A stretch of DNA of 5,010 nt from Marinosulfonomonas sp. (GTDB taxonomy: Bacteria > Pseudomonadota > Alphaproteobacteria > Rhodobacterales > Rhodobacteraceae), in assembly GCA_015494385.1 (NCBI GenBank), contig WGBJ01000283.1:1-5010 (forward strand), given 5' to 3'. How positions within the stretch are numbered: the stretch's first letter is position 1; every line of letters begins with the position of its first letter. Positions 1 to 5,010 of this stretch are shown here, piece after piece. The notes below the pieces were generated by a model. The model saw only the letters and a list, made by a program, of their open reading frames with translations. It was not told where the DNA came from and did no database searches. Both the position numbers and the translations under genes were made by a program.

Positions 1-2
1 AA

Positions 3-800
3 CTGGGGCTGGAGGAGGAAAACACCGCCGTGCAACTGGCCGGTCGCGAGCCTGAACCGATTGCCGAAGCTGCCCGTATAGTGGCCGCAAACGGCGCGCG
101 GATTATTGATATCAACATGGGGTGTCCGGCGAAAAAGGTGGTCAGCGGCTATTCCGGCTCGGCCCTGATGCGCGATCTGGACCATGCCTTGCGCCTGATT
201 GACGCCGTGGTGGGGGCGGTCGATGTGCCGGTGACGCTGAAAACCCGTCTGGGCTGGGACGATGCCAGCCTGAACGCGACCACGCTGGCGCAACGTGCCG
301 AAAACGCGGGCATCCAGATGATCACCATCCACGGCCGCACCCGTTGCCAGTTTTACAAAGGCAGCGCCGATTGGGCCGCCATCGCGCCGATCAAACAGGC
401 GGTCAGCATCCCCGTTATCGCCAATGGCGACATCAGAACCAGTGCGCATGCGCGCGCGGCGTTGCGAGCTTCGGGTGCCGATGGCGTGATGGTCGGACGC
501 GGGACGCAGGGGGCGCCCTGGCGGCTGGCCGAAATCGCCGCCGATCTGTATGGCACACCGCCCCCCGTGATCCCGACAGGCGCGGCGTTGGTCGATCTGG
601 TGGCCGAGCATTACGAGGCGATGATCGATTTTTACGGCGTGAAAATGGGCAACCGCAACGCGCGCAAACATCTGGGCTGGTATATGGACCACACAGGCAC
701 CCCGCCCGAGATGCGCAAACGCCTGCTGACCGAAGTTGACCCCGCCACAGTCCTGTCCCTGCTGCCCGAGGCATTGACGGGCGAAAGGCAAGCAGCATGA
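3..800 (+). CDS. dusB: tRNA-dihydrouridine synthase, DusB/NifR3 family (5' truncated)
   Basis: This is the C-terminal 265 codons of an FMN-dependent enzyme that reduces uridine to dihydrouridine in the tRNA D-loop, using NADPH, in the cytoplasm. Reading is open from base 3, so the start lies outside the window. Numbering from the first visible codon, the family signature [10 protein letters not shown] carries the catalytic cysteine at codon 41 (bases 123-125). It is followed by the TIM-barrel motifs [28 protein letters not shown] and [13 protein letters not shown] (the last is the FMN-phosphate site), and then by the helical tRNA-binding C-terminal domain with [14 protein letters not shown]. 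In E. coli DusB the cysteine is near residue 100, so about 60 N-terminal residues are missing and the full protein would be about 325 residues, normal for the family. The TGA stop overlaps the ntrB ATG (ATGA), which implies translational coupling. In Rhodobacter the same gene, called nifR3, heads the ntrBC operon. Family assignment is firm; the exact tRNA position modified is inferred from DusB homologues. Confidence 0.96.
   Translation: MGLEEENTAVQLAGREPEPIAEAARIVAANGARIIDINMGCPAKKVVSGYSGSALMRDLDHALRLIDAVVGAVDVPVTLKTRLGWDDASLNATTLAQRAENAGIQMITIHGRTRCQFYKGSADWAAIAPIKQAVSIPVIANGDIRTSAHARAALRASGADGVMVGRGTQGAPWRLAEIAADLYGTPPPVIPTGAALVDLVAEHYEAMIDFYGVKMGNRNARKHLGWYMDHTGTPPEMRKRLLTEVDPATVLSLLPEALTGERQAA
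783..788 (+). promoter_or_regulatory. Ribosome binding site of ntrB
   Basis: GAAAGG lies 8 bases before the ATG at 797, inside the last codons of dusB. It supports the ATG that overlaps the dusB stop as the ntrB start. The match to the Shine-Dalgarno consensus is moderate, so re-initiation by ribosomes finishing dusB probably contributes. Confidence 0.6.
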
Positions 801-1864
801 GTTTTGCAAGCCTCTGGAACGCGCTGCCAACGCCGGCGCTGCTGATTGATCCGGACAATAGCATCACCGCCGTTAACCCTGCTGCCGAAGGGTTCCTTGT
901 GACCTCGGCCAAATCGCTGAAGGGCAAGCAGGTGGGCGAGCGTCTGACGATCAACGCCCCCTTGCTGGAATCGATCCAGCGGGTGCGGCGCACGCATGGA
1001 CCGCTGTTTATCAACGATATCGAGGCCGCCCATCGGGGCCGCAGCCCCCAGCGATGCAATATCCAGATCACACCGATGGCGCCGGATGACCCGCGCCTGC
1101 TGATGCTGATCATCCCGCGCCAGAACAAGGATGGCGGCGGCGGACCGGCGTCGAAATCCGCGGCAAAATCCGCCATCGGCATGGCTGAAATGCTGGCCCA
1201 TGAAATCAAGAACCCGCTGGCGGGTATTACCGGAGCCGCGCAACTTCTGGCCATGAACCTGCCGCCGCAAGACCTTGAAATGACTGACCTTATCGTGTCC
1301 GAGGCCCGCCGCATTGTCGCCCTGCTGGATCAGGTGGAACAGTTCGGCAACCTGTCGCCGCCCAACCGCCGCGTGGTCAATATCCACGATGTAGTGGACC
1401 GCGCCCGCATATCGGCGCAGGTCGGGTTCGCCGCGCATATGCAGATCATCGAAGAGTATGATCCCTCCTTGCCGCCCACATGGGCCGATGCGGACCAGTT
1501 GATGCAAGTGGTGCTGAACCTGTTGAAAAACGCCGCCGAGGCCGCGCCCAAGGCCGGCGGGGTGATCCGTATCCGCACCGGTTTTGATAACGGCTTGCGC
1601 CTGCGCCGCAGTGACGGCAGCGGCGCGCCTTTGCCCATTCTGGTGGAAATCATCGATAACGGTCCGGGCCTGCCGCCCGATATTGCCAATGATGTGTTCG
1701 ATCCGTTTGTGTCGGGGCGTGAAAACGGCACCGGACTGGGGCTGGCGCTGGTGTCGAAAATCATTGCCGAACACGAGGGGTGGATTTCAGTCGAATCCGA
1801 GCCAGGCAACACGGTGTTTCGCATTTCCCTGCCCAAAGCCCCCGCCGATAAAGGAGCCGAATAG
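797..1864 (+). CDS. ntrB: Nitrogen regulation sensor histidine kinase NtrB
   Basis: This is a 355-residue soluble kinase that autophosphorylates on histidine and passes the phosphate to NtrC. In the family, PII (GlnB/GlnK) binding switches it towards dephosphorylating NtrC when nitrogen is plentiful. Domains in order: an N-terminal PAS sensor fold (about residues 6-110, starting [18 protein letters not shown]); a DHp helix with the H-box [19 protein letters not shown] (phospho-acceptor His135); and an HATPase_c domain with the N-box [11 protein letters not shown] (Asn245), the G1 box IIDNGPGLP (Asp287), an F-box DVFDPFVSG and the G2 box GTGLGLAL (from Gly311). All residues needed for catalysis are present. 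There is no membrane segment or signal peptide, and the length is typical for NtrB. The start overlaps the dusB stop by four bases and the stop TAG touches the ntrC ATG, so dusB, ntrB and ntrC are almost certainly one transcript. No unusual composition is visible. Confidence 0.97.
   Translation: MSFASLWNALPTPALLIDPDNSITAVNPAAEGFLVTSAKSLKGKQVGERLTINAPLLESIQRVRRTHGPLFINDIEAAHRGRSPQRCNIQITPMAPDDPRLLMLIIPRQNKDGGGGPASKSAAKSAIGMAEMLAHEIKNPLAGITGAAQLLAMNLPPQDLEMTDLIVSEARRIVALLDQVEQFGNLSPPNRRVVNIHDVVDRARISAQVGFAAHMQIIEEYDPSLPPTWADADQLMQVVLNLLKNAAEAAPKAGGVIRIRTGFDNGLRLRRSDGSGAPLPILVEIIDNGPGLPPDIANDVFDPFVSGRENGTGLGLALVSKIIAEHEGWISVESEPGNTVFRISLPKAPADKGAE
1850..1856 (+). promoter_or_regulatory. Ribosome binding site of ntrC
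   Basis: AAAGGAG lies 8 bases before the ATG at 1865, a strong Shine-Dalgarno match at ideal spacing. It sits within the last codons of ntrB and fixes the ntrC start directly after the ntrB stop. Confidence 0.8.
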
Positions 1865-3226
1865 ATGGATGGCACAGTTCTAATCGCCGACGATGACCGC
1901 ACGATCCGCACGGTTCTGACGCAGGCCTTCACGCGGGCAGGCTGCAAGGTGCATGCCACATCGTCGCTTGTGACCTTGATGCGCTGGGTGGACGAGGGCA
2001 AAGGCGATCTGGTGATCTCGGATGTGGTGATGCCGGACGGTAACGGGTTGGAAATGCTGCCAAAAATCAGCGAGGCACGGGACGAGTTGCCGGTGATCGT
2101 GATCTCGGCCCAGAACACCATTATGACGGCGATCAAGGCGACCGAGGCCAAGGCGTTCGACTATCTGCCAAAACCGTTTGATCTGCCCGACCTGATGAAA
2201 CGCAGCGCGCGGGCCTTGGCGTTGAAACGGCGTGTGAACAGCCCCGCAAGCAGCCCCAAGCAGGCCGAAAGCGAATTGCCGCTGGTCGGGCGCACCGGTG
2301 TGATGCAAGAGATTTACCGGCTGATTGCGCGGGTGGTTAACGGTGATCTGCCGGTGCTGATCAGTGGCGAAAGCGGCACGGGAAAATCCCTGATCGCCCG
2401 CACCATCCACGATTTCAGCGACCGGCGCGCGCTGCCCTTTGTGGTGGTGAACCCGTCCGATCTGACCACACCCGACGGGTTGGACCGGATGCTGGCCCGC
2501 GCAGGCACCGGAACGCTGGTATTTGACGAAGTGTCTGATCTGGAATGGAATATTCAGGGGCAGGTGGCCCGCCTGATGGACCGTCTGGGCGACAATTCCC
2601 CGCGTATCATGGCCACCACGCAGGCCGATCTGGCCGCCAAAATGGATGCAGGCGATTTCAGGCAAGACCTGTTTTACCGTCTGAACGGTGTATCGCTGGC
2701 GGTGCCGGCCCTGCGCGACCGTGTGGATGACATCCCGCTTTTGGCCGAGTTTTTTCTGGGGCGGAATGCGGATGAGGATGGCACGCATGTTTTGTCACCG
2801 GATGCGATGAAACTGATGCGCAGCTACAGTTGGCCCGGCAATGTGCGTCAGTTGGAAAACTGCCTGAAACGCCTTGCCGCCACCAGCGGGCAGGCTGAAA
2901 TCACCCTGAGCGAGGCCGAACAGGCCCTGGGTGGACAACCCGCGATTGAGCCGGTCATGCAGCGCGGGCAGGGGGACAAGCTATCAGCCTCGATTGCGCG
3001 CCATTTGCAACGCTATTTCGATTTGCATGGTGGCGCCTTGCCACCCCCCGGCCTGTATCCGCGTATTTTGCATGAAATGGAGCGCCCATTGCTGGAAATC
3101 GCGCTTGAGGCCACCGGCGGGAATCAGGCGAAATGCGCGGATCTGTTGGGGATCAACCGAAATACCCTGCGAAAGAAGATTACAGACCTCGATATTCGCG
3201 TGACACGCCGTCGCAAACTGGTGTAA
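1865..3226 (+). CDS. ntrC: Nitrogen regulation response regulator NtrC, lacking the GAFTGA loop
   Basis: This is a 453-residue DNA-binding response regulator, partner of NtrB, that activates nitrogen-assimilation genes. The receiver domain (about 1-120) has the acidic pocket ADDD (residues 8-11), phospho-acceptor Asp53 in [11 protein letters not shown], Ser81 and Lys103 in LPKPFD. The AAA+ ATPase domain (about 140-310) has Walker A GESGTGKS (168-175), Walker B LVFDE (Asp221-Glu222) and [10 protein letters not shown] (from 265). [10 protein letters not shown] starts at Trp323. A Fis-type helix-turn-helix (about 415-442, [20 protein letters not shown]) ends the protein. Between Walker A and B the segment carrying ESELFGHEKGAFTGA in E. 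coli NtrC is absent; by my hand alignment it is about 18 residues shorter, with no frameshift. GAFTGA contacts sigma-54, so this protein should not act as a normal sigma-54 activator. The R. capsulatus NtrC, known to activate housekeeping sigma-70 polymerase, has the same deficiency. The start directly follows the ntrB stop with a strong ribosome binding site. Confidence 0.97.
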   Translation: MDGTVLIADDDRTIRTVLTQAFTRAGCKVHATSSLVTLMRWVDEGKGDLVISDVVMPDGNGLEMLPKISEARDELPVIVISAQNTIMTAIKATEAKAFDYLPKPFDLPDLMKRSARALALKRRVNSPASSPKQAESELPLVGRTGVMQEIYRLIARVVNGDLPVLISGESGTGKSLIARTIHDFSDRRALPFVVVNPSDLTTPDGLDRMLARAGTGTLVFDEVSDLEWNIQGQVARLMDRLGDNSPRIMATTQADLAAKMDAGDFRQDLFYRLNGVSLAVPALRDRVDDIPLLAEFFLGRNADEDGTHVLSPDAMKLMRSYSWPGNVRQLENCLKRLAATSGQAEITLSEAEQALGGQPAIEPVMQRGQGDKLSASIARHLQRYFDLHGGALPPPGLYPRILHEMERPLLEIALEATGGNQAKCADLLGINRNTLRKKITDLDIRVTRRRKLV

Positions 3227-3268
3227 AAGGGCAACATTAAGCGTGGCCCATTGGCATCAGCCGGTAAC

Positions 3269-3273
3269 GAGGA
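3269..3273 (+). promoter_or_regulatory. Shine-Dalgarno-like site ahead of the short ORF
   Basis: GAGGA ends 8 bases before the ATG at 3282. Spacing and sequence are as good as those of the annotated genes here, but the ATG it serves is out of frame with ntrY and reaches a stop after 11 codons. Confidence 0.4.
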
Positions 3274-3281
3274 CACGCAAT

Positions 3282-3317
3282 ATGGTGGTTTTACGGCTTT
3301 GCGCCACACAATCGTGA
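3282..3317 (+). other. Possible 11-codon leader ORF upstream of ntrY
   Basis: ATG at 3282 opens an ORF encoding MVVLRLCATQS that ends with TGA at 3315-3317. It has a GAGGA ribosome binding site 8 bases upstream. Its stop is followed by one base and then GTG (3319-3321), which is in frame with ntrY, so the arrangement could couple translation of this peptide to ntrY. The peptide resembles no attenuation leader I know and has no run of a single regulatory codon. It may be chance, or a remnant of a former ntrY start lost by a frameshift. Translation is unproven. Confidence 0.25.
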
Positions 3318-3335
3318 CGTGCAAGGCGGTGCATT

Positions 3336-3344
3336 AGAGGAAAG
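3336..3344 (+). promoter_or_regulatory. Likely ribosome binding site of ntrY
   Basis: AGAGGAAAG contains GAGGA, which ends 13 bases before GTG at 3355, somewhat longer than ideal. It is the best purine-rich site ahead of an in-frame start and is the main reason for preferring GTG 3355 over GTG 3319, which has no such site close upstream. Confidence 0.45.
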
Positions 3345-3354
3345 CGGGCAACAG

Positions 3355-5010
3355 GTGTCAGGCCCTGCCAAAAGCGCAACCTTTGAAAAATTAAGCCGTT
3401 TGCGGCGCCGGAGACGTGTGCAAAATGCGGCGACTTTGGGCCTTGTGCTGCTCGGGCCGGTATTGGCGATTGCCACATTCGTAATCCTTGGACCGCTGGA
3501 CAAAGGGGCAAACGCCCCCAGCCTGCGGCTGATGCTGCTGACCGATCTGGTCTATATCCTTGTGGTGGCGGCATTGGTGTTGCAACGGGTGGCCAAAATG
3601 GTTGCCGCGCGCCGCGCCCATTCGGCCGGATCGCGGTTGCACCTGCGTTTGACCGGCGTGTTTGCGGTGGTTGCCCTGATCCCGACCATTCTGGTGGCTG
3701 TATTCGCGGTTTTGACCGTTAATGTCGGGCTTGAGGGGTGGTTTTCGGACCGCGTGCGACAAGTGGTCGGCACCTCGCTTGAGGCGGCGCAGGCCTATCA
3801 GGAGGAACACCGCGTTGCCCTGACCAAAGACACCGAAGCCCTTGCCAATTACCTGAACCGTGCGCGGCAATCGACGTTTTTCCTGAATGATGGCGATCTG
3901 CGTGAATTGCTGACACAGGGGCAGGCCCAGATCCAGCGGGGGTTGCGCGAAGCCTATGTGATTGATGGCGGTGCCCGCCTGCGGGCGCGCGGGGCGCGAT
4001 CCTATCTGTTTGATTACGAGGCACCGTCACCTGAAGATATTGCCAAGGCGGATCAGGGCGAACTGGTGATCATTCAGGACTGGGACAACAACGAATTCCG
4101 CGCCCTGAAAAAGCTGGACGCCTATGTGGACCGCTATCTGTATGTCAGCCGCGTTGTGGATGGCGACATCCTGAACCTGCTGGATGACACGCAGGAAACC
4201 GCGCTGTTGTATCAGCAACTGGAAAAAGACCGCGGCAAGATGCTGTTTGAATTCGGCCTTTTGTATATCGGCTTTGCGGTGATCCTTATTCTGGCGGCGA
4301 TCTGGCTGGGCCTGTGGTTTGCCGAACGCCTCTCGCGCCCTGTGGGCCGTCTGGCGGGGGCCGCGCAACAGGTGGGGACGGGGGATCTGGATGTGCAGGT
4401 TGTCGAGGAAACCGGCGACGATGAAATTGCCATGCTGGGGCGCTATTTCAACCAGATGACAAAACAGTTGAAGGGGCAGCGCGATACGCTGCTGGAAAAC
4501 ACACGACAGATTGAACGCCGCAGGCGGTTGTTTGATTCCGTGCTGTCCTCGGTTGCGTCGGGGGTTGTCGGGGTGGATGCCAATGGCAAGGTCACCTTTG
4601 TAAACCGGTCTGCCGAACGGCTGCTGGCGCTGCCGGACGAAAACAGCGGCGATATTACCGTGGCCGTGCCGGAATTCGGCCCGTTGCTGCAAAAACTGCG
4701 CGACAAGAATACCGAAGTGGTGCAGGAAGAAATCAAACTGACCCGCGACGGCAAGCTGGAAAATCTGCTGGTGCGCATCAGCACACGGCGCAATGATGAC
4801 GGGCGGCTCGAGGGCTATGTGATTGCCTTTGACGATGTTACCGATCTGGTTTCCGCGCAACGAATGGCGGCCTGGGGCGATGTGGCCCGCCGGATCGCAC
4901 ATGAAATCAAGAACCCGCTGACCCCGATCCAGCTGTCCGCCGAACGGCTGAAACGCAAGTTTTCCCCGATGGTGGGCGATCAGGCGGATACGCTGGAGCA
5001 ATATACCGAT
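3355..5010 (+). CDS. ntrY: Nitrogen regulation sensor histidine kinase NtrY (3' truncated)
   Basis: This is a membrane-bound histidine kinase, sensor of the NtrY/NtrX two-component pair. 552 codons are visible from the preferred GTG; family members have roughly 750, so the ATPase domain is cut off by the window edge. Residues counted from GTG 3355: a basic stretch RLRRRRR (about 15-21); membrane helices at about 27-46, 58-77 and 100-122; an extracytoplasmic sensing region (about 127-299); a fourth helix at about 300-322 (LLYIGFAVILILAAIWLGLW); a HAMP linker (LSRPVGRLAGAAQQVGTGDL onward); a PAS domain (about 393-495, SGVVGVDANGKVTFVNRSAE); and the DHp H-box [20 protein letters not shown] with phospho-acceptor His516. 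The [20 protein letters not shown] form is characteristic of NtrY. There is no in-frame ATG before 3529, inside the second helix, so a non-ATG start is needed; GTG 3319 (12 codons longer) and TTG 3400 are alternatives. It follows ntrC on the same strand, as in other alphaproteobacteria. Identity is firm; the start is uncertain. Confidence 0.93.
   Translation, partial: MSGPAKSATFEKLSRLRRRRRVQNAATLGLVLLGPVLAIATFVILGPLDKGANAPSLRLMLLTDLVYILVVAALVLQRVAKMVAARRAHSAGSRLHLRLTGVFAVVALIPTILVAVFAVLTVNVGLEGWFSDRVRQVVGTSLEAAQAYQEEHRVALTKDTEALANYLNRARQSTFFLNDGDLRELLTQGQAQIQRGLREAYVIDGGARLRARGARSYLFDYEAPSPEDIAKADQGELVIIQDWDNNEFRALKKLDAYVDRYLYVSRVVDGDILNLLDDTQETALLYQQLEKDRGKMLFEFGLLYIGFAVILILAAIWLGLWFAERLSRPVGRLAGAAQQVGTGDLDVQVVEETGDDEIAMLGRYFNQMTKQLKGQRDTLLENTRQIERRRRLFDSVLSSVASGVVGVDANGKVTFVNRSAERLLALPDENSGDITVAVPEFGPLLQKLRDKNTEVVQEEIKLTRDGKLENLLVRISTRRNDDGRLEGYVIAFDDVTDLVSAQRMAAWGDVARRIAHEIKNPLTPIQLSAERLKRKFSPMVGDQADTLEQYTD

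Larger units (their letters stand above)
3227..3354 (+). other. ntrC-ntrY gap
   Basis: This is the only sizeable non-coding stretch in an otherwise abutting gene row. I find no hairpin plus T-run that would terminate transcription after ntrC. There is also no convincing promoter: TTGGCA at 3251-3256 has no well-spaced -10 partner. The ntrY frame is open from 3268 (after an in-frame TAA at 3265-3267), so part of this gap could be coding if ntrY starts at GTG 3319. It also contains a short ORF at 3282-3317 with its own ribosome binding site. Read-through from ntrC into ntrY seems likely, but an internal promoter cannot be excluded. Confidence 0.6.

Noticed and set aside
632..1774. Long minus-strand open frame (380 codons) opposite dusB/ntrB, and a similar one at 433-1314
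   Set aside because: Both lie antisense to genes with clear family motifs. Their translations are rich in Arg, His, Gln and Ala with no recognisable domain, as expected of antisense frames in high-GC DNA.
2366..2530. Frameshift or assembly gap as the cause of the missing GAFTGA loop
   Set aside because: The reading frame is continuous, and good family matches lie on both sides with sensible linking residues. The same absence is known in a related genus.
1330..2788. Minus-strand open frames at 1330-2151 and 1880-2788
   Set aside because: They lie antisense to ntrB and ntrC, have no recognisable protein motifs, and their length is explained by codon bias of the sense genes.
3227..3282. Terminator or promoter between ntrC and ntrY
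   Set aside because: There is no stable GC-rich hairpin followed by T residues. TTGGCA at 3251 would need a spacer of about 21 bases to reach CAATAT at 3278, too long for a sigma-70 promoter.
3529..3531. First in-frame ATG as the ntrY start
   Set aside because: It falls inside the second membrane helix and would remove the first helix and the basic N-terminal stretch, both typical of NtrY.
4027..5001. Minus-strand open frame of 324 codons opposite ntrY
   Set aside because: The plus strand here encodes an unmistakable HAMP-PAS-DHp kinase. The antisense translation is low-complexity in His, Gln, Arg and Ile, with no domain.

Overview
This window looks like a chromosomal segment from an alphaproteobacterium, most likely of the Rhodobacteraceae (Rhodobacter/Ruegeria-like). 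The evidence is the gene order nifR3(dusB)-ntrB-ntrC-ntrY on one strand, a high-GC coding style, and an NtrC that lacks the sigma-54 contact loop, a peculiarity known from Rhodobacter capsulatus.

Layout. Bases 3-800 hold the 3' part of a tRNA-dihydrouridine synthase gene of the DusB/NifR3 type; its start lies left of the window. Its stop overlaps the start of ntrB (797-1864), a soluble nitrogen-sensing histidine kinase. The ntrB stop directly abuts the ATG of ntrC (1865-3226), the response regulator. A gap of 128 bases to the preferred start follows; it contains a short ORF with a good ribosome binding site. Then comes ntrY, a membrane-bound histidine kinase that runs off the right edge just after its phospho-accepting histidine region. 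Its partner ntrX would be expected just downstream, outside the window.

How the genes work together. In this family NtrB autophosphorylates under nitrogen limitation (controlled by PII proteins) and phosphorylates NtrC, which activates nitrogen-assimilation genes. NtrY is the sensor of the paralogous NtrY/NtrX pair, linked to nitrogen metabolism and, in some relatives, to redox or envelope signals. DusB modifies tRNA and is carried at the head of the operon by long-standing linkage, not because of a proven role in nitrogen control.

This is a conserved housekeeping/regulatory locus; I see no mobile element, CRISPR array, RNA gene or clear undescribed system. Two points merit a second look. 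The first is the deletion of the GAFTGA loop in NtrC. The second is the unusual start of ntrY: it has no in-frame ATG ahead of its first membrane helix, and an 11-codon ORF ends one base before a candidate GTG start.
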